Of a DNA stretch of 15,434 nt, positions 1-8,800 are shown in pieces (the first letter of the stretch is position 1; every line of letters starts with the position of its first letter). Where the stretch lies: NCBI GenBank assembly GCA_947450405.1, contig CANFVI010000023.1, forward strand, positions 1 to 15,434. The letters run 5' to 3'. The stretch comes from Flavobacteriales bacterium. GTDB lineage: Bacteria; Bacteroidota; Bacteroidia; NS11-12g; UBA955. The position numbers were made by a program, and so were the translations under genes. The notes under the pieces were generated by a model. That model did not search any database. It was given only the letters and a program-made list of their open reading frames with translations, and had not been told where the DNA came from.

Positions 1-352
1 CAGAATACGATCCGCAACTTCAACTGAAATTTAGTAGTTCATAAAATGTAGGGGGCTTACTTTTCAATTTCATCAATAAGTTCCAATAAAATAAAGTATT
101 TCTGTGAGTAAAAGGATTAATTCATATTTTTATCGGACACTAGTGATTTCGTAAATTAAATACTAAAAAAATAATTTTAAAAGCATAACCGTTCACCCAT
201 TTCCCAACCATTAATCTATGTTTCAAGGAGGTTAGCCACAAAAAATAACCTAAAACAAAATTTAAAATAAAAAAATAAAAAAAATTGTCTACATTTATAC
301 TTTACCCATTATTTATGGGGACTTATTTTTCTAGTATAAAACGCTAAAACCT
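1..352. other. Intergenic region upstream of the first adhesin gene
   Basis: No convincing gene is visible. The first 44 bases have one open frame ending in TAA at 42-44 that could be the last 13 codons of an upstream gene, but this is too short to support. The stretch holds an 8-base palindrome CACTAGTG at 138-145, an isolated Shine-Dalgarno-like AAGGAGGT at 225-232 with no nearby start codon, a very A-rich tract at about 239-284, and a candidate promoter for the gene starting at 353. The motif AGCATAACCGT at 182-192 recurs in another spacer of the window. Confidence 0.7.
285..317 (+). promoter_or_regulatory. Candidate Bacteroidota-type promoter for the 353-4909 gene
   Basis: The Bacteroidota housekeeping promoter is TTG (or TTTG) near -33 and TAnnTTTG near -7, spaced 17-23 bases. 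Here TTG lies at 285-287 and TATTTATG at 310-317, one mismatch from the -7 consensus, with a 22-base spacer. The -7 box ends 35 bases before the ATG, which would give a short leader. This is consensus matching by eye in very AT-rich DNA, so chance agreement is possible. Confidence 0.35.
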
Positions 353-3300
353 ATGAAGACTGTAACAATACTACTTGTTCTATTTTTTTGCAATACCATA
401 CATTCTCAAATTTTAATTAGTACTGGTGGAACTGTGCCTGTTTCTGGTGGTGAATTATTTTATGATGCTGGAGGTGCTGCTGGTAATGATGGTAACACAA
501 ACTATACGATTACACTTTCTCCAGCTACACCAGGAGAAATGGTATGTGTAGATTTCACATCATTTATTACTGAAATGGATTCATGGGGTGGAATAAATGG
601 AGCTGACAAACTTGAAATTTTTGATGGTCCCACTATTGCGTCTAAAAATATAGGATCTCTACAGGGAAATTATGCTAATCCATACAATGCTAGTTCTACA
701 AATGGATCTTGGAACGTAGGACAGCCTGCAGTTAGCACTGCTGCTGCCGAATTAAAACCTGGAATGTTTTGCGCAAATAATTCTTCTGGCCTTCTAACTC
801 TCAAATTCACAAATCAAAACTCTGATCAAAATGCTGGTTGGGTAGCAAATATCGTTACATTTGTTAAAGCAACAGTTGGTTGTAATATTAATTTTACAGC
901 TTCCAATACTACCATTTGCAATGGTGACATAGTTCAATTAACTGCTCTAGGAAGCGTTGTAAGCCCTTCTATTCAAACAGATTTTAATACTTCTCTCTTA
1001 GGAACTGGTTGGACTGCTAGTCCTGGATCATTGTCTTTTATGAATGTTTTGTCATGTCAACCAAATAATGGTTTCGATTCAAAAAATACGGACAATTCAA
1101 TATTTGCTTGGATGCAAAATACTGTTGGTACTAGAAATCTTGAAACAAATGGATTTAATGTTTCTGGGGGAGGTTGGATGAGTTTTGATTTTAGAGAAGC
1201 TTCTGACGATAATGGTGGAAATGGTTGCGAAGCATTAGATGATAAGGAAGGGGTCTACGTTCAATATTCTATAAACAATGGAGCTAATTGGATAACGATG
1301 AAATTAATGTTTCCAGGAAGAGAAAGTGGCGGAGACATGGGAACAGGAGATTATGTATATAACTGGGGAACAGTGACTCTTCCTATTCCAGCTGGAGCAT
1401 TATCAACTAATACCAAATTTAGATGGATACAATTTTCCAATTCAGGAGGTTCGTCAGATAGTTGGGGTATTGACAATATAAAAGTTTCGACAATCACTAC
1501 ACCTACTTTAACTATAACTAATTTGACTACAGGAGCTATTGTAGGAACCTCTTCTACTTCACCTTATACTGTTTCTGTTTCTCCCACATCAACCACCAAT
1601 TATCAAGCAAGTATTACAGATGGAACTACTACGTGCGTTTTCCCTTTGACGATAACTGTTACTAGTGCTACTACTCCAACATTTGCAGCAGTAGCGAATG
1701 TTTGTCAAAATGCGACACCTCCCGTTTTACCTACCACATCAACGAATTCTATTACTGGAACTTGGTCACCAGCAGTTAGCACTGCAACCCTTGGCACAGC
1801 AACGTATACATTTACACCAACAGCAGGCCAATGCGCTTCGACTACCACTATAAATGTTACTACAGTTGTAGGCACGCTGCCAACGTTTTCGGCAGTGGCA
1901 AACGTTTGTCAAAATGCTACACCTCCCGTTTTACCAACAACCTCACTAAATTCATTTACTGGAACTTGGTCTCCAGCGGTGAGTACAGCTACAGTTGGCA
2001 CAGCAACCTATACCTTCACACCAACCGCAGGGCAATGTGCATCAACTACAACATTAACAGTTACAACAATCGCTCCTTTAGTACCAACTTTTAATGCGGT
2101 TTCAGCTGTTTGTTTAAACTCAACTGCACCCGTCTTACCAACTAATTCGACAAATACAACACCAATTCCAGGAGCATGGTCACCTTCAGTGAGCACTTCG
2201 GTTGCTGGTACTGCCGTGTACACGTTTACACCCGTATCTGGTCAATGTGCTACCACAGCGAATTTAAGTATAGTTACTACAACTACGATATTACCTACAT
2301 TCGCTGCCATACCTGCTGTTTGTCAAAATGCAACAGCACCGGTTTTACCCTTAAGTTCTACCAATGTTCCTGCAATCAATGGAACATGGGCACCAGTGGT
2401 CAGTACTTCAGTTTTGGGTGTTGGAACATATACATTCACACCTGCAGCTGGTCAATGTGCAATTAATACAACACTAAATATTACGGTTAGTACCCCTGTG
2501 CTCCCAACTTTTGCAACAATTGCTAACGTTTGTCAGAATGCCACCGCTCCTGTTTTACCTACAACTTCAACAAATACATTTAGTGGAACATGGTCTCCAG
2601 CGGTTAGCACGGCTGCAGTTGGAACAGCAACCTATACATTTACACCATCCGAAGGGCAATGTGCATCAACAACCACTTTAACAGTTACTACAATTGCCCC
2701 TACAATACCTACTTTTAATGCTGTATCAGATGTTTGTTTAAACTCATCTGCCCCGATATTACCAACTAATTCTACAAATACTACACCCATTCCGGGAGCA
2801 TGGTCTCCTGCAGTGAGCACTGCAGTTGCTGGTACTGCTGTGTATTCGTTTACACCCACTTCCGGTCAATGCGCTACCACTGCTAGTTTGAGTATTGTTA
2901 CCACAACTACTATTTTACCTACGTTCGCTGCAATTCCTAACGTTTGTCAAAATGCAACTGCACCTACTTTACCAGTAGGATCTACCAATACACCCGTGAT
3001 TACAGGTGCATGGGCTCCTGCTGTAAGTACCGCTTCGCTTGGTACATCTACGTATACATTTACACCAAACCCTGGGCAGTGCGCAAGTAATACTACGTTA
3101 AATATAACGGTTAGTACACCCGTTCTTCCAACATTCACACCCATTGCTAACGTTTGTCAGAATGCAACAGCTCCCGTTTTACTTACCACTTCATTGGAAG
3201 CAGTTACAGGAACTTGGTCACCAGCAGTGAGTACTGCAACAACTGGCGCAACAACATATACATTTACTCCAACAACAGGAATGTGTGCTACTAATACTAC

Positions 3301-4909
3301 TTTAACGATTACAATTGATACACCTGTAACTCCCACTTTTTCGCCTGTAGCGAATGTTTGTCAAAATGCGACAGCACCTATATTACCAAATAGTTCAACA
3401 AATTCAGCGCCTATTAATGGGATATGGTCTCCTGCAGTAAGCACTTCAGTAGCAGGATCAACAATTTATACGTTTACACCAACGGCAGGGCAATGTGCCA
3501 ATACAACTACTTTAACAATTACAGTAGATCCTGCTGTAAACCCTACATTTACAGCTGTTCCAGCTATTTGCTCAGGAGAAATAATCACTCCATTGCCTAC
3601 GACATCAAATAACGCGATAAATGGAGCTTGGTCACCTGCACTAAATAACACAACAACTACCCTATACACATTTACGCCAACTGCGGGGCAATGCGCAAAT
3701 ACAACCACATTGTCAATTACCGTGAATTCAGCAATAATCCCCACCTTTACAGCGGTGTCACCGATCTGCACTGGAGAAACAATCGCTTCATTACCAACCA
3801 CTTCCATTAATGCCATCAACGGAACATGGGCACCAGCGATTAATAACACAGCTACAACCATTTATACATTTACACCTGCAACTGGTCAGTGCGCAAATAC
3901 AACAACATTAACAATTACAGTAAATACTGGTGTAACTCCCACTTTTACAGCAGTACCACCTATTTGTGCAGGAGGAGTACTTTCACCCTTGCCTACTGCA
4001 TCCACTAATGCTATTAGCGGAGCGTGGTCGCCGGCACTCAATAATACAGCTACCACGATTTATACATTTACACCAACAACTGGACAATGCGCAAACACAA
4101 CAAGTTTGACAATCACGGTTAATCCTGCTCCCATTTTATTAATTACCAATCCTGCAGGAGTTTGTAAGCCTTTATCGATTAATCTTACTGACAATTCGAT
4201 AACTACAGGAAGTACAGCAGGAGCTTCGTTAACTTATTGGACAAATATTGGTGCTACCAGTCCGCTTTCAAACCCTTCCAACGTTTCAACATCTGGAACA
4301 TATTATATTGTATCTACTGCACAAGGATGTTCATCAATAATGCCAGTAACTGTCGTAATATATCCATCGCCAAATGCAACGTTCACAAGCTCCTCCAATT
4401 TTATAAATAATCAAGAATCTACTGTTAACTTAACTAATAACTCGATAGGAGGAACAACGTATGCCTGGGACTTTGGAGATGGTCAATCATCCACGGCAGA
4501 AAATCCTTCCAATACATATTTAATAACGGATCAAGCAAACTATTTAATTACATTGCTTGTTATTTCAGAATTTGGTTGTGTTGATTCAACATCATTATTA
4601 ATTGAAGTCAAGGAAGAATTAATTTATTTTATACCTAATTCTTTTACGCCAGATGGAGATGAAAACAACCAAGTATTTCAACCTATTTTCACATCAGGAT
4701 ATGATCCAGACACCTATCACTTGTCAATTTTCAATCGGTGGGGAGAATTAATATTCGAATCCTTTGATGTTTCAAAAGGGTGGGATGGAGTAAATACCAT
4801 CACTAATATGAAGGATTCAGATGGGACGTATAGTTGGAAAATTGAATTCAAATTAAAAGGTAGGCCAGTCAAAGAAAAATTATATGGGCATGTTAATTTG
4901 CTGAAATAA
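353..4909 (+). CDS. Large secreted repeat protein with CUB-like, reelin-like, PKD and type B T9SS (CHU_C) domains
   Basis: This is a 1518-residue cell-surface or secreted protein, probably an adhesin. The ATG is followed by a signal peptide (about 1-18, ending IHS|Q). Residues 20-175 resemble a CUB domain. Residues 207-378 resemble a reelin-type beta-sandwich with the motifs GWMSFDFR, YVQYSINNG, WGIDNIKV, and seem inserted inside an Ig-like domain (about 179-437). Residues 441-1260 are twelve tandem modules of 66-70 residues, each with PTF near the start, one Cys in VCQN or ICSG, W(S/A)P in the middle and YTFTP..GQCA near the end. An Ig-like domain follows, then a PKD domain with WDFGDG at 1372. 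The C-terminus (FIPNSFTPDGDE at 1426 onward, IFNRWGE) is the gliding-motility-associated CHU_C tail, the type B T9SS signal. The two Cys per module could form a disulfide. Surface export by T9SS is known for the tail family; adhesion is inferred from the repeats. No SprF-like partner lies next to it. Confidence 0.93.
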   Translation: MKTVTILLVLFFCNTIHSQILISTGGTVPVSGGELFYDAGGAAGNDGNTNYTITLSPATPGEMVCVDFTSFITEMDSWGGINGADKLEIFDGPTIASKNIGSLQGNYANPYNASSTNGSWNVGQPAVSTAAAELKPGMFCANNSSGLLTLKFTNQNSDQNAGWVANIVTFVKATVGCNINFTASNTTICNGDIVQLTALGSVVSPSIQTDFNTSLLGTGWTASPGSLSFMNVLSCQPNNGFDSKNTDNSIFAWMQNTVGTRNLETNGFNVSGGGWMSFDFREASDDNGGNGCEALDDKEGVYVQYSINNGANWITMKLMFPGRESGGDMGTGDYVYNWGTVTLPIPAGALSTNTKFRWIQFSNSGGSSDSWGIDNIKVSTITTPTLTITNLTTGAIVGTSSTSPYTVSVSPTSTTNYQASITDGTTTCVFPLTITVTSATTPTFAAVANVCQNATPPVLPTTSTNSITGTWSPAVSTATLGTATYTFTPTAGQCASTTTINVTTVVGTLPTFSAVANVCQNATPPVLPTTSLNSFTGTWSPAVSTATVGTATYTFTPTAGQCASTTTLTVTTIAPLVPTFNAVSAVCLNSTAPVLPTNSTNTTPIPGAWSPSVSTSVAGTAVYTFTPVSGQCATTANLSIVTTTTILPTFAAIPAVCQNATAPVLPLSSTNVPAINGTWAPVVSTSVLGVGTYTFTPAAGQCAINTTLNITVSTPVLPTFATIANVCQNATAPVLPTTSTNTFSGTWSPAVSTAAVGTATYTFTPSEGQCASTTTLTVTTIAPTIPTFNAVSDVCLNSSAPILPTNSTNTTPIPGAWSPAVSTAVAGTAVYSFTPTSGQCATTASLSIVTTTTILPTFAAIPNVCQNATAPTLPVGSTNTPVITGAWAPAVSTASLGTSTYTFTPNPGQCASNTTLNITVSTPVLPTFTPIANVCQNATAPVLLTTSLEAVTGTWSPAVSTATTGATTYTFTPTTGMCATNTTLTITIDTPVTPTFSPVANVCQNATAPILPNSSTNSAPINGIWSPAVSTSVAGSTIYTFTPTAGQCANTTTLTITVDPAVNPTFTAVPAICSGEIITPLPTTSNNAINGAWSPALNNTTTTLYTFTPTAGQCANTTTLSITVNSAIIPTFTAVSPICTGETIASLPTTSINAINGTWAPAINNTATTIYTFTPATGQCANTTTLTITVNTGVTPTFTAVPPICAGGVLSPLPTASTNAISGAWSPALNNTATTIYTFTPTTGQCANTTSLTITVNPAPILLITNPAGVCKPLSINLTDNSITTGSTAGASLTYWTNIGATSPLSNPSNVSTSGTYYIVSTAQGCSSIMPVTVVIYPSPNATFTSSSNFINNQESTVNLTNNSIGGTTYAWDFGDGQSSTAENPSNTYLITDQANYLITLLVISEFGCVDSTSLLIEVKEELIYFIPNSFTPDGDENNQVFQPIFTSGYDPDTYHLSIFNRWGELIFESFDVSKGWDGVNTITNMKDSDGTYSWKIEFKLKGRPVKEKLYGHVNLLK
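1673..4135 (+). repeat. Twelve tandem Ig-like modules (198-210 bases each)
   Basis: The codon for the Pro of PTF in each module falls at 1676, 1880, 2084, 2294, 2504, 2708, 2918, 3128, 3332, 3542, 3740 and 3938, giving periods of 204, 204, 210, 210, 204, 210, 210, 204, 210, 198 and 198 bases. Modules 1-9 share VC(Q/L)N and (A/S)VSTxxxG; modules 10-12 share ICxG and LNNT or INNT and are shorter. At the DNA level the copies use many different synonymous codons, so they are protein-level repeats rather than fresh DNA copies. Confidence 0.95.
1880..3127 (+). repeat. Tandem duplication of a 624-base three-module cassette
   Basis: Modules 2-4 (1880-2503) and 5-7 (2504-3127) form two adjacent blocks of exactly 624 bases, each 204+210+210. 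The linkers recur in the same order: module 2 and 5 end TVTTIAP, 3 and 6 end SIVTTTTIL, 4 and 7 end NITVSTPVL. By eye, module 3 against 6 differs at about 8 of 70 residues, 2 against 5 at about 12 of 68 and 4 against 7 at about 16 of 70, closer than neighbours within a block. This supports a duplication of the whole triplet. Confidence 0.85.
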
Positions 4910-4940
4910 TAACTTAAAGAATGTACTATACAAATTCTAC

Positions 4941-5498
4941 TTATTGAATAGTTTTAGTAGTGGTACCATCGACATATCGAATAAAGACTAATCCTTGATA
5001 ACTCTCATTTACCACATGGCCATCGGTGCCAAAAACAGAACTGATTTCTTTCGTTTTTGGTAGCCTATTGTCAATTGAAATTAATTCAGAAATTTTAGAA
5101 ATACCATCATAATCAGTCATTTTAATTCTATAATAATTTATTTCATTTGCAAAGTTGGCATCGATTAGCGAATAATTTCTTTGAATAAGCGATGAGCCAG
5201 CTCCATTTACTATTCCAACCGTTTCATATACTATTCCGTCATTTGTTCTTTCTACCGTGAAATAGTCATTGTTATATTCTTCAATCATGACCCATTGAAT
5301 GTTATTTTCAGAACCACTATGCTTTACTGAAAAAGATAATAATTGAAATAAAATTGGATCATCATGACTTTTAGACAAATAGGCATTGAAAGAACTATTA
5401 CTGATATCTTTTAGATTATTAGTGAATAATTCATTGGAGAAACAAGTTGAAGATTGTAAAACAAAATTCGTCAAACATAGAAGAATTAATTTTTTCAT
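4941..5498 (-). CDS. Small exported protein consisting mainly of a T9SS tail-type region
   Basis: This 185-residue protein starts with a signal peptide (about 1-21, MKK then a hydrophobic stretch to CFS). After a short Asn/Ser-rich linker, residues 50-145 match the beta-sandwich that commonly precedes type A T9SS tails: IQWVMIEEYNNDYF, VERTNDG, NGAGSS, YSLID and NYYRIKMTDYDG. The last 39 residues (GTDGHVV, then GLVFIRYVDGTT.K.I) look like the second half of a type A sorting domain; the usual PNP-containing first half is missing. There is no recognisable effector or enzyme domain. The closest relative in the window is the C-terminus of the large protein encoded upstream (residues 1403-1540). 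The gene faces the preceding large plus-strand gene with a 31-base gap. It could be a small T9SS cargo, or the remnant of a larger one whose body was deleted. Export is likely, function unknown. Confidence 0.8.
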   Translation of the reverse strand: MKKLILLCLTNFVLQSSTCFSNELFTNNLKDISNSSFNAYLSKSHDDPILFQLLSFSVKHSGSENNIQWVMIEEYNNDYFTVERTNDGIVYETVGIVNGAGSSLIQRNYSLIDANFANEINYYRIKMTDYDGISKISELISIDNRLPKTKEISSVFGTDGHVVNESYQGLVFIRYVDGTTTKTIQ

Positions 5499-5530
5499 TT
5501 TTTCGATAATTAAACAGTTATTAACTAGCT

Positions 5531-5558
5531 CAAAATTAATCCCTACTCAACTTAAAAA
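5531..5558 (-). promoter_or_regulatory. Candidate promoter of the small T9SS-tail gene
   Basis: Reading the minus strand, TAATTTTG at 5538-5531 is a full match to the Bacteroidota -7 consensus TAnnTTTG and ends 32 bases before the ATG at 5498. A T-run at 5558-5554 is the only -33 candidate at roughly suitable distance, and is weak. The placement directly downstream of the inverted-repeat cluster at 5568-5595 adds some support. Confidence 0.35.
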
Positions 5559-5567
5559 GAATGACTT

Positions 5568-5595
5568 AAAACATGTTTTGACGTACAAAAACATG
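5568..5595. promoter_or_regulatory. Clustered AAAACATG inverted repeats, possible operator
   Basis: AAAACATGTTTT at 5568-5579 is a perfect 12-base palindrome. Its right half CATGTTTT (5572-5579) also pairs perfectly with AAAACATG at 5588-5595 across an 8-base spacer. The 28 bases therefore carry three AAAACATG half-sites in alternating orientation. They lie 70-97 bases upstream of the small gene and 30-57 bases upstream of its candidate -7 box, a usual position for a dimeric regulator. The regulator is unknown; an RNA hairpin is an alternative. Confidence 0.45.
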
Positions 5596-5888
5596 ACCAA
5601 TGTAAAAATGCAAAATTTCACTTATCGACACATAAGTGTATATACTTAACTAATTTTAATTTATTTAAGGCGGGTAAAACCAAATGACAAATTCAAAAGA
5701 AATTAACTGACTTAATCATTCAAAAATAGGTGAACTTTTCATGTTTAAACGTATTGTTTGAGACATGTAGAACTATAGTCACTCAAAAAGCTAACTAAAA
5801 AGGTAAACTTGAATTTTAAAAAAATGCGGGTAGAAGAACTATTTCTTTCCTTTAAATAGAAATAAATATACACTCTTTATTTCAAATT

Positions 5889-8800
5889 TTACTTGAACAC
5901 TTTCTCAGTAAAACCATTGTCAAAAACTTTCAAATATATACCTGAAGGACAATTTTTAAAATCGACCATTTGGCCCATCATGTTTACATAATAAAATTGG
6001 CCAACTTGATTCGTGAATCGCACAGAAACAGGGTCAAAAGTAATTCGTTTACCATCAAAATCTACTTGAGATAGCTGATAATAAACGATTTCTGCCATTT
6101 CAGAATTATCGTTAATTAAATAATCATTTTGTGAAAAGGAAGTTCCTGCTCCATTTTCTCTTGCGATTTCATTCCACTCGATACCATCCATTGATTTTTT
6201 AATGATGAAATAATCGTTGTTTTTTTCGGTCAATGTTGACCAATTTACATTCACTGAATTATCTTTTTGTTTTTCGGCTGTGAAAGAAGTAAGTTCAATG
6301 GGTAGGACAACAAAAGCAACTAATGAACATCCTCCCATGTAACTAGGAGTAGTTGGTGCTGTCAATGTTGGAGTTGTTCCCGTATTTGTCTTTGTCACTA
6401 ATCCTGAAGAAGTTGGGTTCCCACTTTTATCGATTGTAAACGTTCCCGTCACACCTTCTACTTCTGTTAACACACAGTTAGTGACAGTCATTGTTCCGTT
6501 TTCATTGTGCAGATCATTTGCCCCAGTAGCAGTATTCCCACTAAAATAACATGAGTCAATTGTTATTATCCCTCCCAAATTACCAATAGCAGCACCTTTT
6601 AAATTCCCTGTTGAAGAAGAATGACCTGTAAATCGCGATCTATTAAAACTTGCTGTTCCTCCAGAAATCTCAATCGACCCCCCTATTGCTGTTCCTGCAG
6701 ACATTCGTGCCTGAGAATTAGCAAATATACAATGTTCAACGCGTAAATCACCTGAGGACATTTTTATATCCATAGCATTGAAATCATCATGTGTTTGTTT
6801 GTTGTCTTGAAAAAGGCAATGATTCAGTTTCACAATTTGTGAAGAATTCCCACCCGAAATAACCAAACCTCCACCGTCTGACCCTCCAAAACCATCCCCT
6901 GTATTACCAACAAAGGAATAATAATTAAACGTGACGTCAATATTTGTCCCATTTACCCAAACACATCCAGCATATGCTGCTGGTTGGTTGCAATCTGAAC
7001 CCCCATTTGTAAAAACAGAAGTGGTCTTCGACATCACTATGACCGCTTTTGATCCGGTATTTCCTGCAGAAGAACCATTATTATAGATTTCTACTGTATT
7101 GATTTTTATCCCAGAATAAGTATTCGTTCCATCACCTATATATAACGCATGAGCGTCTCCAGTATTATTAAATTGAGTAACAGTTAAATTCTTAATTGTA
7201 ATATTATTAGCAGCAATTTTCAACCAATAATTTTGATTTGAACCCATTTGATCATCAAAATTCGTAACTCTCATTCCTGCACCGATAATTGAAATATCAG
7301 AAGTAGAAACAACAAAATTGTGCGGATTACTATACGTCCCTGAATAACTCCAAGTTCCAGCATCAACATAGATATTATCTCCAGGTTTAACAACCAATAA
7401 TGCGTGTGTCAATGTTGCAAAAGGAGCTAAAGATGTTCCTGCTGCAGCATCTGATCCAATTGCAGATGCACTTGTATACATATCACCTGCATTTGAGTTA
7501 TTATCAACATAATAATTAGTAGGTGTATGAATTGCAATGGAAGAAGTAACGCCTGAAGAATAAAAATATTTATTACATGTTCCATCAATTGCATCAATAA
7601 CAGTATAAATTAAAATATGATACGTAACACCAGAAGTTAAACCAGTCACTGAGACAGTAGTTCCGTCACCTTTATAAACACAATAAGCTGACGCGTCGTT
7701 TTGAAAAGCTGTACCTGACCCAAAAGTTGTGCTTGCAGTGTATGTCGAAACTACATTTGTTGGTGTACCTTGGGAAACGGCACTCGTTGCTTTAACAAAA
7801 ACCAACGTTGAATTAGCACCACTTAAATACCCTGCAGCCGCTGTCCAAGAAATAGTCATTGACCGCAAACTTGATTCAGTAACAGAAGGTGAAGTCACTA
7901 CATTTATTTTTTTTGCCAGTTGAAAAAATTGAGAAGCCCCACTAGAAGTAGCTGAATTTATAAGATTCGTTCCACTAATATCTCCACAATTTGAAGAATA
8001 CACACCCGCTACAGTCGTTGCTCTTGCAATTACATTTTCAGTGATCCCTGATGGCCTTCCTATGGCAACTCCACTATTCGTGAAATTTCCTGTAGAAACT
8101 AAAGACCAATATTCTGTTGTACTTTTTGAAACAAGTGAAGCATCAAATGATCCTGCAGGATTAGAACTAAAAGCCTGAATTTTAACAGTAATTACGCCTG
8201 TAGAAGTTGTTGGATTTACAAGACTAAAAGGCAAATAAGCAGCTGCTCCCATTGGATAAACATATGTTGAACCTGAAGCTAAACTTGCAGGGATAGTCCA
8301 AGTCAATGCACCTTTAATATAACTTGTAGTTGACCCTCCCGTTACAGCAGTAGTAGCGGTATTTGAAACAGTAAAAACTACACTTGCGTTTGTTATCGCA
8401 TCGATTATCCCATTCGTCATTGTCAAAATTCCTGCAACATTAATAGCTGCTGATGCTGCCATTATTTTAACTCCAGATGCAGAGACAGTTAAATTAGAGT
8501 AATTGTTTGTATGAATAGTTTGATTTCCTCCATTGTAATCAACAGTGTTTGGAGTATTTGTTGTAGCATCTAAAGTTGTTATCCCTGAAGCACCTGTGAT
8601 ATATAAATACGAACTAGCAGCTTGTCTCAATGTCCCTGCACCAGAAAGTGCTGTACTAACTGTTAAGGTGTTGTTGTTTAAAACTACAATCGCTGTTGGA
8701 ATTGTAACTGTACCAATGGTCAAAGTCCCTGAAATAGATTGAGAATTTGTATCAAATGTATAAGTACCCGTTCCTGAAGTAAAAGTACCCAAATTTGTAA

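Larger units (their letters stand above)
5499..5888. other. Intergenic spacer between the two type A-like cargo genes
   Basis: The 390 bases contain no convincing gene; a plus-strand frame over 5386-5649 mostly lies antisense to the small gene and its leader and has no protein-like features. Seen here are a candidate promoter for the small gene, the CATG-centred inverted repeats at 5568-5595 and a degenerate second version at 5740-5767. A weak 7-base hairpin lies at 5840-5864 (TATTTCT pairing with AGAAATA, 11-base loop), just past the stop of the gene ending at 5889, but it is AT-only and has no clean T-run, so I do not call it a terminator. Confidence 0.6.

Noticed and set aside
1..44. 3' end of an upstream gene (frame ending TAA at 42-44)
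   Set aside because: Only 13 codons; no family match can be made from this.
131..150. Possible insertion-sequence end around TCGGACACTAGTGA
   Set aside because: Only an 8-base palindrome is seen; no transposase, matching opposite end or target duplication in the window.
215..234. Five-codon mini-frame ATG-TTT-CAA-GGA-GGT-TAG
   Set aside because: The SD-like bases lie inside it and it is too short to support.
1831..3612. Plus-strand frames at 1831-2094, 2176-2466 and 3424-3612
   Set aside because: Out-of-frame readings inside the large repeat gene, rich in Cys, Tyr and His, without a signal or domain.
3466..3861. 131-codon minus-strand open frame, and similar antisense frames at 2008-2223, 2632-2859 and 2947-3144
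   Set aside because: They lie antisense to the module array and repeat with its period; they reflect the codon pattern of Thr-rich modules, not separate genes.
1673..4135. CRISPR-like array
   Set aside because: Period about 200 bases, continuous reading frame and no identical short repeats with unique spacers.
5386..5649. 87-codon plus-strand frame
   Set aside because: Antisense to the small gene's start and its leader, and crosses the inverted-repeat cluster; no protein-like features.
5840..5864. Hairpin after the beta-helix gene as a terminator
   Set aside because: Seven A/T-rich pairs with one G-C type contribution each side, long loop and no T-run.
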